From Prevotella melaninogenica (GTDB lineage Bacteria > Bacteroidota > Bacteroidia > Bacteroidales > Bacteroidaceae): 64,000 bases of DNA. Shown piece after piece: positions 18,203 to 26,930 of the stretch. Both the position numbers and the translations under genes were made by a program. A model generated the notes under the pieces. The model ran no database searches and was not told the DNA's origin. It saw only the letters and a list, made by a program, of their open reading frames with translations. How positions within the stretch are numbered: position 1 is the first letter of the stretch; each line of letters opens with the position of its first letter. The stretch covers positions 1,116,001-1,180,000 of the forward strand of contig NZ_CP072350.1 in NCBI RefSeq assembly GCF_018127965.1, given 5' to 3'.

Positions 18203-18847
18203 ATGAAAGAATTTGGTACATATATCTTTGATTTAGATGGTACGTTGCTAAGTACATTAAACGACTTGGCTGCAAGTACAAACTATGCACTTCGTTGGGC
18301 TGGGATGCCTGAACGTACAATAGAAGAAATACGTATGTTTGTGGGAAATGGAGTAAAACTACTCATGGAACGTGCTATCCCTAATGGTATTAATAATCCT
18401 AAGTTTGAGGAGACTTACGCAAAGTTTCGTGAACATTATTTGGAACATAATCTTGACACAACCAGTCCTTACGAGGGCATTCCAGAGTTATTACGCGAAT
18501 TAAAACGTCGTGGTAAGAAGCTTGCTATTGTAAGTAATAAGTTCTATGCAGCAACACAAGACCTTGCAAAACATTTCTTTCCAGACACAATAGAGGTGGC
18601 AATAGGAGAGCGCGAGACTATTAGAAAGAAGCCTGCACCAGACACTGTATTGGAGGCTCTTCGGCAATTAGGAGCATCAAAGGAAGGTGCTGTATATATT
18701 GGTGACAGTGATGTAGATATAATGACAGCCAAAAACTGCGGATTACCATGTATCAGTGTGCTTTGGGGATTTCGTGATAAAGATTTTTTAATACAGCATG
18801 GTGGTACAATATTCGTTAATAAACCAGCTGATATTTTAGGCGAATAA
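18203..18847 (+). CDS. gph: HAD-IA family phosphatase, phosphoglycolate phosphatase-like
   Basis: Predicted to remove phosphate from 2-phosphoglycolate or a similar small substrate. The 214-residue protein has HAD motif I FDLDGTLLST (residues 8-17), a helical C1 cap, motif II LAIVSNK, motif III Lys in RKKPAPDTV and motif IV GDSDVDIMTAKN. The overall pattern matches Gph/PgmB-like HADs; substrate is not certain. Start at ATG 18203, because an upstream TTG lies inside the promoter box. A terminator hairpin follows. Confidence 0.8.
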   Translation: MKEFGTYIFDLDGTLLSTLNDLAASTNYALRWAGMPERTIEEIRMFVGNGVKLLMERAIPNGINNPKFEETYAKFREHYLEHNLDTTSPYEGIPELLRELKRRGKKLAIVSNKFYAATQDLAKHFFPDTIEVAIGERETIRKKPAPDTVLEALRQLGASKEGAVYIGDSDVDIMTAKNCGLPCISVLWGFRDKDFLIQHGGTIFVNKPADILGE

Positions 18848-18866
18848 TCTTGTTGCTCATTCTTAC

Positions 18867-18914
18867 TTGCTATATATAAAGTCATAGAGGCTTCATATAT
18901 AGCAATTCTTTTTT
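18867..18914 (+). terminator. Terminator of the HAD phosphatase gene
   Basis: Stem TTGCTATATA (18867-18876) / TATATAGCAA (18896-18905), then TTCTTTTTT. Confidence 0.8.
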
Positions 18915-18994
18915 ATTCCAATCAACCTTAAAAAAGAGTGATAATAGGGCTTTACAAACTATATTTATCATAACTACCATTATCTTAAAAACGA

Positions 18995-19068
18995 TAAACA
19001 CGTTTTGTGTTAATGCTCAGCACATATGGTGCTTACCATTAACACCACATGTGTTAGGCATAAAAACG
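18995..19068 (+). repeat. Family B 22-base palindromic repeat array, copy B3
   Basis: Units begin near 18995 (23 bases), 19018 (22) and 19040 (22). They carry AACAC-GTTTT-GTGTT, AGCAC-ATAT-GGTGCT and AACAC-CACAT-GTGTT mini-palindromes. It is in the convergent gap between the HAD gene and rlmH. Confidence 0.8.
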
Positions 19069-19093
19069 TTGCGTAAAGATAGCAAAATTGAAT

Positions 19094-19563
19094 TTATTCA
19101 TGGTGATATGGTTCACCTTTTATAATTGTACAAGCACGATAAAGTTGTTCTGTAAAGATGAGTCTGACCATCTGATGCGAAAAAGTCATACGTGACAATG
19201 AGATCTTTTCATTGGCACGTGCATAAACATCTGGGGAAAAACCATAAGGTCCACCAATGATAAAATAAGTCGACGAGCCGTATTCTGTTTTTGTTTCAAC
19301 CAATTCGCATATTCAACAGAACGAAATTCTGCACCATGTTCGTCTAACAATACGACCGTATCAGAAGGCTGAATTTCTTTCAAAATCAATTCACCTTCCT
19401 TTTGTTTTTGTTGATCTTCTGAAAGGCTTTTCGTATTTTTTAATTCTGGGATTGTAGTAATACTAAACGGCATATAATGCGCAATACGACTGACATAATC
19501 ATCTATACCAACCTTAAATATCTTACTCTGCGTTTTCCCAACAAGGATGAGTATTGTCTTCAT
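19094..19563 (-). pseudogene. rlmH: 23S rRNA (pseudouridine1915-N3)-methyltransferase RlmH, frameshifted in this sequence
   Basis: SPOUT-fold methyltransferase that modifies the pseudouridine in helix 69 of 23S rRNA. The first frame begins MKTILILVGKTQSKIFKVGI and is good through NTARRLI. The conserved C-terminal knot (FIIGGPYGFSPDVYARANEK, then KMTFSHQM-like LSRMTFSHQMVRLIFTEQLY and KGEPYHHE) continues in the next frame. Restoring one base in the A run at 19262-19265 (four to five; T on the coding strand) gives exactly 156 residues, the usual RlmH size. Because this family is nearly universal and small, a sequencing error is more likely than loss. It is followed closely upstream by maf and kdsC in one operon. 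Confidence 0.9.
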
Positions 19564-19564
19564 T

Positions 19565-20128
19565 TTAAAACTTCTTTATTTCTTCCCACAGTCTTTGCAC
19601 TGGCAATCCCATAACATTAAAATAGCTACCGTTAATAGATGTAACACCAACATAGCCAATCCATTCTTGAATGCCATAAGCTCCTGCTTTATCGAAAGGC
19701 TTATAATGCTCTATGTAATAGGCGATTTCATCCTCCGAAAGCTGCTTAAATGTCACATCAGTAGTCACTGAGAAAGCGCGTTCCTTATCGGTTGTCAACA
19801 AACAAACACCCGTAATAACCTGATGCGTTCTACCACTGATAAGCTGAAGCATACGACGTGCATCCTCTGCATCCTTAGGTTTTCCAAGAACTTCATCTCC
19901 AACAATTACCACCGTATCAGCCGTAATAACAAGGTCGCCCTCCCCTATCAATGTACGATAGGGGGCTGCCTTCTCACGAGAAATATAGCCAGCCACTTCA
20001 GCAGCAGGTAGATTATCAGGATAAGACTCATCAATATCAGGCAGTACCTTTACTTCAAAATCCAAGTCCAAACCACCTAAAAGTTCACGACGACGCGGCG
20101 AATTACTCGCAAGTATTATACGTTTCAT
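19565..20128 (-). CDS. Maf family nucleoside triphosphate pyrophosphatase
   Basis: House-cleaning enzyme hydrolysing dTTP/UTP or modified nucleotides to the monophosphate. The 187-residue protein has the signature ASNSPRRRELLGGL near the N-terminus (residues 7-20), an active-site Asp in VITADTVVIVGDEVLGKP and SGRTHQVITGVCLL. This pattern favours the YhdE (dTTP/UTP) group over YceF. One base separates its stop from the rlmH start, so translation is likely coupled. Between kdsC and rlmH on the reverse strand. Confidence 0.9.
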   Translation of the reverse strand: MKRIILASNSPRRRELLGGLDLDFEVKVLPDIDESYPDNLPAAEVAGYISREKAAPYRTLIGEGDLVITADTVVIVGDEVLGKPKDAEDARRMLQLISGRTHQVITGVCLLTTDKERAFSVTTDVTFKQLSEDEIAYYIEHYKPFDKAGAYGIQEWIGYVGVTSINGSYFNVMGLPVQRLWEEIKKF

Positions 20129-20139
20129 TATTTTACAGT

Positions 20140-20658
20140 TTACCAGCCAAAAGCCCTTTCATTCAATACCCATTTCCCTTGAGCCTTCATCACCTGCTCA
20201 AGAATATCACGTGCAACGCCATATCCTCCCTTACAATCACTAACATAGGTTGATATCTCTTTGATTTCAGCACACGCATCTTTTGGACAGCAAGGACATC
20301 CAGCACGCTTCATCACTTCGTAATCAGGAATGTCATCACCAACATATATGATTTCATCTTCTTTCAAATCATACTTCTTAAGAAACTCTTCCCATGTGCG
20401 TATCTTCATCGAACAGCTAATATAAACATCCTTAACGCCAAGATATTCATAGCGTGAACGCACGTTTTCATTATGTCCACCAGTCATAATCGCAAGCTGT
20501 AGCCCATGCTTTACAGCCAACTGAATAGCATAACCATCCTTAATATTAATCGTACGTAGTGGGTCACCCTTTTCATCCATCTGAATGGTAGAAGCAGACA
20601 ATACGCCATCCACATCAAAGACAACAGCCTTTATCTTTTGTAAATCGTAGTTTATCAT
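20140..20658 (-). CDS. kdsC: 3-deoxy-D-manno-octulosonate 8-phosphate phosphatase (KdsC-type HAD)
   Basis: Removes phosphate from Kdo-8-P to give Kdo for lipopolysaccharide. The 172-residue protein is a capless C0 HAD: motif I VVFDVDGVLSAS (about 12-23), the Gly-Gly-x-Asn turn IMTGGHNENVRSR, motif III and IV in YVGDDIPDYEVMKRAG. These features and the length match tetrameric KdsC. The C-terminus ends with a short tail VLNERAFGW. It is in the rlmH-maf operon and about 1 kb from kdsB, so two Kdo-pathway genes are clustered. Confidence 0.88.
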   Translation of the reverse strand: MINYDLQKIKAVVFDVDGVLSASTIQMDEKGDPLRTINIKDGYAIQLAVKHGLQLAIMTGGHNENVRSRYEYLGVKDVYISCSMKIRTWEEFLKKYDLKEDEIIYVGDDIPDYEVMKRAGCPCCPKDACAEIKEISTYVSDCKGGYGVARDILEQVMKAQGKWVLNERAFGW

Positions 20659-20738
20659 ATAAGTAAGTGTAATCTATTTAGATTGTAAACAACTACATTA
20701 TAACAAGTTACATCTATATATTAGAGTTTATTATTAAT

Positions 20739-21533
20739 CTATCTTTTGTCTAAAGTGGGATTATCCACCAGCGGATTAATCCCCCTTGAAAGCATCTGAT
20801 AAAGTTCCTGCAAATCCTCTTTGCCATTCATCAACTCCAACTGCTTACTCATTACATTCCTATCTCCACGCACAGCAGGTCCAGTCTGTGCCTCCTTTGG
20901 ACTGATTTTCTGTATCTTCTCAGTTGTTTCATTAATCAATGGCAACATCACATCGAATGGAATACCATGCTCACCGAGAATGTCTGAAGCCACCGTATAG
21001 CAGTAATTTGTAAAGTTACAAGCCCAAACAGCAGCTAAATGTAGATACTTCCTATCTGCAGAAGACAGCCTTATCACGCGCTGAGAAAGTTTATTAGCAA
21101 GACTCCTAATAACATCCTCCGTCTCAATAGAATTGCCCTCAATGAAGACTGGAATACGCTCAAAATCCACATCCTTAGCTTTAGAGAACGTTTGCATGGG
21201 ATAGAACACACCATAATGCAGTGCCTTTCCTTCAAAACAACTCATTGGCATAGAGCCTGCTGTATGGAGAAAAAGCTTCTCTCCCCTACCCTTACAGACC
21301 TCTGATATCAACTCATTGAGAACACTATCTTTCACAGAAAAGATGTAAATATCAGCCTCATCGCGAAGTGCTTTTATATCTGTTAGCCACTCTGCCTCAA
21401 GTAATTCACCTAACGTTCGGGCAGAATCTTCAGTACGACTATACACCTGACTGATAATAACACCAGCCTTTTTCAACGACTTACCTAACTGTGTGGCAAG
21501 ATTACCAGCACCAATCAATGTAACCTTCAACAT
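20739..21533 (-). CDS. Rossmann-fold and DUF2520 domain protein (putative NADP-dependent dehydrogenase)
   Basis: 264 residues from the ATG at 21533. The nucleotide motif MLKVTLIGAGNLATQLGKSL is at the extreme N-terminus, with GxGxxA/S spacing as in ProC-like and F420/NADP oxidoreductase folds. The C-terminal helical DUF2520 domain contains HLAAVWACNFTNYCYTVA and ETTEKI...TGPAVRGD, characteristic of the family. Substrate unknown. The upstream in-frame ATG at 21578 would add 15 residues before the beta strand and is disfavoured. A TAaaTTTG box (21546-21539) ends 5 bases before the chosen ATG, implying an almost leaderless mRNA. Divergent from kdsB. Confidence 0.82.
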   Translation of the reverse strand: MLKVTLIGAGNLATQLGKSLKKAGVIISQVYSRTEDSARTLGELLEAEWLTDIKALRDEADIYIFSVKDSVLNELISEVCKGRGEKLFLHTAGSMPMSCFEGKALHYGVFYPMQTFSKAKDVDFERIPVFIEGNSIETEDVIRSLANKLSQRVIRLSSADRKYLHLAAVWACNFTNYCYTVASDILGEHGIPFDVMLPLINETTEKIQKISPKEAQTGPAVRGDRNVMSKQLELMNGKEDLQELYQMLSRGINPLVDNPTLDKR

Positions 21534-21664
21534 GCCAACAAATTTAATAATTTTAAAGGAAATATATCGGGAAGTCATCGCCTTTTTAATAAAGATTTAC
21601 TACTTTTGCGCATACTGGCACATAAACCAGCAGTATATTAAACTTTAAACGAATAGAAACACGT

Positions 21665-22405
21665 ATGAAATTTATTGGAATTATCCCCGCTCGCTATAGC
21701 TCTTCACGCTTTCCTGGTAAACCTTTAGCAATACTTGGAGGAAAAGCCGTAATAGAACATGTTTACAGACAGGTAAGTAGTGTGATGGAAGATGTATTTG
21801 TTGCCACAGACGACCAACGTATCTACGATGCTGTAGAGGCGTTTGGCGGTAAGGCTATAATGACTCGTTCCGACCATCAGAGTGGCACAGATAGAATCTG
21901 CGAAGCCCTCGACAAGGTGGGTGGAGACTTTGATGTCGTTATCAACATACAAGGTGACGAGCCTTTCATACAGAGAAGTCAGCTTGAAACTGTCATGCAG
22001 TGTTTTGACGATTCACGCACACAGATAGCGACACTTGGCAAACCTTTTGAGTCAATGGAGGCGGTAGAGAATCCTAATTCACCTAAGATTGTACTCGACA
22101 ATGATGGCTATGCACTTTATTTCTCTCGCTCAGTCATTCCTTTTGTACGTGGAAAAGAAAGTGCAGAGTGGCTCAATCATTTTCCATTCCTCAAACACAT
22201 CGGGCTCTATGCTTACCGTACTGAAGTGCTACGTGAAGTAAGTCGTCTGCCACAGTCCTCACTTGAGTTAGCAGAAAGCCTTGAACAGCTACGCTGGTTA
22301 CAGAATGGTTATAAAATAAAAGTTGGTCTTACGAATGTTGAAACCATCGGTATTGATACGCCAGAAGACCTTCAGCGCGCTGAAGAAAAATTGCGTAATC
22401 TATAA
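21665..22405 (+). CDS. kdsB: 3-deoxy-manno-octulosonate cytidylyltransferase (CMP-Kdo synthetase)
   Basis: Activates Kdo with CTP for transfer to lipid A. The 246-residue protein has the family N-terminal motif IIPARYSSSRFPGKPLA (residues 5-21), NIQGDEPF (about 97-104) and the C-terminal GIDTPEDLQRAE. Length agrees with KdsB (about 250). Divergent from the DUF2520 gene; a TActTTTG box lies about 55 bases upstream. With kdsC nearby this marks an LPS-making outer membrane. Confidence 0.95.
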   Translation: MKFIGIIPARYSSSRFPGKPLAILGGKAVIEHVYRQVSSVMEDVFVATDDQRIYDAVEAFGGKAIMTRSDHQSGTDRICEALDKVGGDFDVVINIQGDEPFIQRSQLETVMQCFDDSRTQIATLGKPFESMEAVENPNSPKIVLDNDGYALYFSRSVIPFVRGKESAEWLNHFPFLKHIGLYAYRTEVLREVSRLPQSSLELAESLEQLRWLQNGYKIKVGLTNVETIGIDTPEDLQRAEEKLRNL

Positions 22406-22470
22406 AAACAAGGGCTGAAAGCATAAGAAACAGACTTCAGTACAACCTATCTAAGAACCACATCAAATAC

Positions 22471-22515
22471 TTTTGTCCGAACGTTGCCTACCTTATTAGC
22501 CACGTTCGGACAAAA
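22471..22515. repeat. Perfect 14-bp inverted repeat downstream of kdsB
   Basis: TTTTGTCCGAACGT (22471-22484) and ACGTTCGGACAAAA (22502-22515) with a 17-base loop, 66 bases past the kdsB stop. No T run follows on either strand, so it could be a transcript-end hairpin, a protein site or a mobile remnant. Confidence 0.7.
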
Positions 22516-22639
22516 TTGGCACAAACAAAGAAAGCTAAGAAAGACACACATAGAGGAAATTTTATTACAAAACGTCCACTGATTTTATCTTAAAAGACAG
22601 CCTAAAACAGTCCTAAGTATCACTTTTATAACTAACTAA

Positions 22640-22790
22640 TAATCAAATCATTATAAACCACCATTTCAAAAGGTACTTAATTGGCTTCTTAAAGGGCGTT
22701 AGTAAGACCTCAAAAGGGCATCTTTAGCAAGCTAAAAGGGCGTCTTTTCAAAGCCAAAAAAGCATCTATTGGCTTCTTGTATATGAATTT
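22640..22790 (-). repeat. Family A interspersed repeat, copy A4 (reverse)
   Basis: Core at 22666-22777: AAAAGGTACTTAATTGGC, AAAGGGCGTTAGTAAGACCTC, AAAAGGGCATCTTTAGCAAGC, AAAAGGGCGTCTTTTC. It fills part of the 663-base gap between kdsB and purM. The rest holds the 14-bp inverted repeat, AT-rich sequence, and a TAccTTTG box at 23038-23045 before purM. Confidence 0.85.
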
Positions 22791-23068
22791 ATTTTTACAA
22801 ACAAGACTTTGACTCGACAAAAAGAATACTATTTTTTACACACAAAAATATATTAACTTGCAACTTCCATTACCAACTAAAAACACTAATTAGTCAACAC
22901 AGGCAATAAGCTAATATCTATCTATGATAGAACTTCAAAACAACTATAAAAGTCGAGAACTCTTTTTTCAAGCAACAAAAGCCCTCTTTTAGTAGAAATT
23001 TATGCTTTAATTCAACTGATAATCAACAAATATTAGCTACCTTTGCACAAGAAAACTCCTTTTAAGAT

Positions 23069-24232
23069 ATGAACAACAGATACATGATGCGCGGCGTAAG
23101 TGCTGCTAAGGAAGATGTGCATAATGCCATCAAGAACATTGACAAAGGTCTTTACCCACAGGCTTTCTGTAAGATTATCCCCGATATTCTTGGCGGAGAT
23201 TCAGAATATTGCAACATTATGCATGCCGACGGTGCTGGTACAAAATCTGCACTGGCTTACATGTATTGGAAGGAGACGGGCGACCTAAGCGTATGGCGTG
23301 GTATTGCGCAGGATGCTATCGTAATGAATACAGACGACTTGCTCTGTGTGGGTGCGGTAGACAACATCTTGGTTAGTTCAACCATCGGCCGCAATAAGAT
23401 GCTTGTACCAGGCGAGGTTATCTCAGCTATCATCAATGGTACTGATGAACTCTTGGCTGATATGCGCAAGATGGGCATTGGCATCTACCCTACTGGCGGT
23501 GAGACGGCAGATGTCGGCGACCTTGTTCGTACAATTATTGTAGACTCAACTGTTACCTGCCGTATGCGTCGTGAGGATGTTATTGACAATGCAAACATCC
23601 GTCCAGGCGATGTGATAGTAGGTCTTTCATCTACTGGTCAGGCTACATACGAGACACGCTATAACGGTGGTATGGGTAGCAATGGTCTGACTTCTGCACG
23701 TCATGATGTATTTGCTAAATATCTTGCTGAGAACTATCCAGAGAGCTATGACCACGCAGTACCAGAGGAGTTGGTATACAGTGGTAAGTATAAGTTGACC
23801 GATGCTGTGGAGGGAAGTCCTATCAATGCAGGCGAATTAGTACTTTCTCCTACTCGTACCTATGCTCCAGTCATCAAGCGATTGTTGGATGAGTTGCGCC
23901 CAGAGGTTCATGGTATGGTACATTGTACAGGTGGTGCACAAACGAAAGTACTACACTTCGTTAATGAGAATTGCCGTGTCATCAAGGACAATATGTTCCC
24001 AGTTCCTCCACTTTTCCGTGCTATCAAGGAGTGTAGCGGTACAGACTGGAAGGAAATGTATCAGGTCTTCAATATGGGACATCGCATGGAAATCTATGTT
24101 CGTCCAGAGGTTGCTGAGCAGGTTATCGCTATCAGTAAGGAGTTCAACATTGACGCACAGGTTGTCGGACACATCGAAGAAGGCAAGCGTAGCTTAACGA
24201 TTAAGAGTGAGTTTGGCACATTTGAATATTGA
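23069..24232 (+). CDS. purM: Phosphoribosylformylglycinamidine cyclo-ligase (AIR synthase)
   Basis: ATP-dependent ring closure of FGAM to AIR in purine synthesis. The 387-residue protein belongs to the longer Bacteroidetes form (E. coli PurM is about 345). Conserved segments are HADGAGTKSALAYMYWKETG (about 52-71), MNTDDLLCVGA (about 90-100), YPTGGETADVGD (about 143-154) and the C-terminal FNMGHRMEIYV. Complete. It leads a same-strand run purM-prfA-pyrF. A TAccTTTG box lies about 24 bases before the ATG. Confidence 0.92.
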   Translation: MNNRYMMRGVSAAKEDVHNAIKNIDKGLYPQAFCKIIPDILGGDSEYCNIMHADGAGTKSALAYMYWKETGDLSVWRGIAQDAIVMNTDDLLCVGAVDNILVSSTIGRNKMLVPGEVISAIINGTDELLADMRKMGIGIYPTGGETADVGDLVRTIIVDSTVTCRMRREDVIDNANIRPGDVIVGLSSTGQATYETRYNGGMGSNGLTSARHDVFAKYLAENYPESYDHAVPEELVYSGKYKLTDAVEGSPINAGELVLSPTRTYAPVIKRLLDELRPEVHGMVHCTGGAQTKVLHFVNENCRVIKDNMFPVPPLFRAIKECSGTDWKEMYQVFNMGHRMEIYVRPEVAEQVIAISKEFNIDAQVVGHIEEGKRSLTIKSEFGTFEY

Positions 24233-24275
24233 TAATTCACAATTATAAATTCACAATTTACAATTAGGAATATTG
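24233..24275 (+). repeat. Short direct repeats of an AATTCACAATT-type word
   Basis: Two tandem copies of about 15 bases (AATTCACAATTATAA and AATTCACAATTTACAATT) just after the purM stop. Similar words flank menG at 42120-42165. This low-complexity word is frequent in intergenic DNA of Bacteroidales. Confidence 0.45.
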
Positions 24276-24369
24276 TTATTCTCCAAGTGTGGGAATACGC
24301 ACTTTCATGTATCAGATTGTTTCTGATTGTGGATGTTGAACGATAGGTTATGAATTAAACTAAAAGATT

Positions 24370-25482
24370 ATGATAGATAACAACAGTATATTACAGAAAC
24401 TCGACGGACTTGAGGCTCGTTATGAAGAAGTATCAACGCTTATAACAGACCCAAGTGTCATTGCAGATCAGTCACGTTATGTGAAACTGACAAAGGAATA
24501 TAAGGACCTTGGCGACATTATGGATGCTCGTCGCCGTTATATCAACTGTCTGACCACTATCAAAGAGGCAAAGGATATCATTGCCAATGAGAGTGATGCG
24601 GAGATGAAAGAGATGGCACGTGAGGAGTTATCTGAGAACGAAGCACTTCAACCTGCACTCGAAGAGGAAATCAAGTTGCTACTTGTACCAAAAGATCCAG
24701 AGGACGCTAAGAACGTTCAAATGGAGATTCGCGGTGGTGCCGGTGGTGATGAAGCTGCGCTCTTTGCAGGTGATCTCTTTAATATGTACAAACGTTATTG
24801 CGACAAGAAGGGCTGGAAGCTCTCTATCACTTCCGTTTCTGAGGGTACTGCAGGTGGTTTTAAGGAGATTGACTTTGCCGTTGAGGGTGATAATGTCTAT
24901 GGTACCTTAAAGTATGAGTCAGGTGTTCACCGTGTACAGCGTGTACCTGCTACCGAGACACAAGGTCGTATGCACACATCTGCTGCGACTGTAGCCGTAT
25001 TGCCAGAGGCTGATAAGTTCGAAGTAAACATCAACGAAGGCGATATCAAGTGGGATACTTTCCGTTCCAGTGGTGCCGGTGGTCAGAACGTAAATAAGGT
25101 TGAATCTGGTGTACGTCTGCGCTATCCATGGAAGAATCCTAACACTGGTGAGATAGAAGAAATCCTTATCGAGTGTACCGAGACACGTGATCAGCCAAAG
25201 AATAAGGAGCGCGCATTGAGTCGCCTTTATACTTACATCTATGATCATGAGCATCAGAAGTATGTTGATGACATCGCAAGTCGCCGTAAGACTTTGGTAT
25301 CAACAGGTGACCGAAGTGCTAAGATTCGCACTTATAACTACCCACAGGGACGTGTTACCGACCACCGTATCGGCTTCACTACCCACGACCTTCAGGGCTT
25401 CATGAATGGTGAAATCCAGGACATGATTGACGCTTTGACCGTTGCTGAGAATGCTGAGAAGTTGAAGGAAACAGAGTTATAA
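24370..25482 (+). CDS. prfA: Peptide chain release factor 1
   Basis: Recognises UAA and UAG and triggers peptidyl-tRNA hydrolysis. The 370-residue protein has an N-terminal helical domain, the recognition loop region after ETQGRMHTSAATVAVLPEA, and the catalytic GGQ in SSGAGGQNVNKVESGVRL (about 238-255). It also carries KNKERAL and the C-terminal YPQGRVTDHRIG. No RF2-style frameshift. 137 bases from purM, 26 from pyrF, so pyrF is probably co-transcribed. Confidence 0.96.
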   Translation: MIDNNSILQKLDGLEARYEEVSTLITDPSVIADQSRYVKLTKEYKDLGDIMDARRRYINCLTTIKEAKDIIANESDAEMKEMAREELSENEALQPALEEEIKLLLVPKDPEDAKNVQMEIRGGAGGDEAALFAGDLFNMYKRYCDKKGWKLSITSVSEGTAGGFKEIDFAVEGDNVYGTLKYESGVHRVQRVPATETQGRMHTSAATVAVLPEADKFEVNINEGDIKWDTFRSSGAGGQNVNKVESGVRLRYPWKNPNTGEIEEILIECTETRDQPKNKERALSRLYTYIYDHEHQKYVDDIASRRKTLVSTGDRSAKIRTYNYPQGRVTDHRIGFTTHDLQGFMNGEIQDMIDALTVAENAEKLKETEL

Positions 25483-25508
25483 CAACCAATATTTAGTAGA
25501 TAACCTTT

Positions 25509-26336
25509 ATGAACAGACAACAGTTAATCAACGAGATCTTCACAAAGAAGACATTCTTATGTGTGGGACTTGACACTGATATCAACAAGATACCAGCACA
25601 CTTGAAGAATGAGGATGACCCTATCTTTGCTTTCAACAAGGCAATTATTGATGCAACAGCGCCTTATTGCGTAGCCTATAAACCAAACCTTGCTTTCTAT
25701 GAGTGCTATGGTTTGAAAGGTATGTCGGCATTTGAAAAGACTATTCAATATATAAAGGAGAACCATCCAAACCACTTTATCATTGCTGATGCTAAGCGTG
25801 GTGATATCGGCAACACATCTAAGATGTATGCCCAGACTTTCTTCGAAGAGTATAATCTTGATTCTGTTACTGTGGCTCCATACATGGGCGAAGACAGTGT
25901 AAAACCTTTCCTTGAGTATGACGGAAAGTGGGTTATCCTACTCGCATTGACAAGTAACAAAGGTAGCCATGACTTCCAGCTGACAGAGGATAAGCAGGGC
26001 GAACGTCTCTTTGAAAAGGTTTTAAAGAAGTCACAGGAATGGGGAACAACCGAAAATCTCATGTACGTTGTAGGTGCAACACAGGGAAAGATGTTTGAGG
26101 ATATCCGCCGTATGGCACCAGAACATTTCCTTTTGGTACCAGGAGTTGGTGCACAAGGTGGTAGCTTGCAGGAGGTTTGTAAGTATGGAATGACAAAGGA
26201 TTGTGGTCTGCTTGTAAATTCATCACGTGGTATTATCTACGCAAGCACTGACACAGACTTTGCTGAAGTTGCTGCAGTAAAGGCAAAAGAGCTGCAAGAA
26301 GAAATGGCTGTTGAACTGGAACATATCGCAAAATAA
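25509..26336 (+). CDS. pyrF: Orotidine 5'-phosphate decarboxylase (type 2, PyrF)
   Basis: Last step of UMP synthesis. The 275-residue protein has the longer type 2 form. Key parts are [14 protein letters not shown] (about 16-29), YKPNLAFYE, the catalytic Lys/Asp cluster [17 protein letters not shown] (about 92-108) and a phosphate-binding [14 protein letters not shown] plus [11 protein letters not shown]. Complete. Ends the purM-prfA-pyrF run and is followed by a strong terminator. Confidence 0.95.
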   Translation: MNRQQLINEIFTKKTFLCVGLDTDINKIPAHLKNEDDPIFAFNKAIIDATAPYCVAYKPNLAFYECYGLKGMSAFEKTIQYIKENHPNHFIIADAKRGDIGNTSKMYAQTFFEEYNLDSVTVAPYMGEDSVKPFLEYDGKWVILLALTSNKGSHDFQLTEDKQGERLFEKVLKKSQEWGTTENLMYVVGATQGKMFEDIRRMAPEHFLLVPGVGAQGGSLQEVCKYGMTKDCGLLVNSSRGIIYASTDTDFAEVAAVKAKELQEEMAVELEHIAK

Positions 26337-26357
26337 CGATATACATACATCTAAAAG

Positions 26358-26404
26358 AAAAGGCTCAGTAGACAAACAAAGATGTTGTCGACTGAGCCTT
26401 TTCA
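26358..26404 (+). terminator. Terminator of pyrF
   Basis: Stem AAAAGGCTCAGT (26358-26369) / ACTGAGCCTTTT (26391-26402) with an inner GACAAC-like pair, ending in a T run. Confidence 0.88.
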
Positions 26405-26514
26405 TTCATTTCGCATTCAGAATAATAAGAACAGTTCTTCCTTAAATGAATAGATTGAAATAGAATAAAGACTTATACTCTCCTTAAGACAATACCATTT
26501 ATTCCCATCCCTTT

Positions 26515-26930
26515 AGTTTTTGTAAACTATTTTCGCGTGACTCAATTTCAATACATGCTCTTTCGGCTTCTTAAAGACGCCTAATAGGCTTGCAATAGGT
26601 GCCCTTTTGAAGGCTAACTAACGCCCTTTTGAAACCCAACTAAGCACCTCTTATCGAGCTATTTTATAACTATCTGATTCACTGTTGGTTGTAAAGTTGC
26701 TTTTTAAAAGGCTTCTTGCTCTGTTTTGAAGAAGGTTTAAACGAATAAATGTAATTATTTTTCGCTACCTTATCTATATTTTTTAAGTGTTGAAATTAAA
26801 AGACTTTCCGTGCCGATGGCTGATAATAAAATAGGAAGTTGGCTGTCTTAGCTATGTTTTTATTTAATGAGCAACTTCGGTTTTTCCGTTAAAGCTATAC
26901 GAAAAGCATACACATTTAACGGAAGAACCC
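26515..26930 (+). repeat. Long interspersed element L-A, copy 2 (contains family A copy A5 at 26554-26654)
   Basis: Aligns with 8031-8446 over its whole length. It ends in a perfect 10-bp inverted repeat TTCCGTTAAA (26884-26893) / TTTAACGGAA (26915-26924), only a few bases from the stop codon of the convergent barrel gene. It occupies most of the 593-base gap after pyrF; the remainder is AT-rich with nothing seen. Confidence 0.75.
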
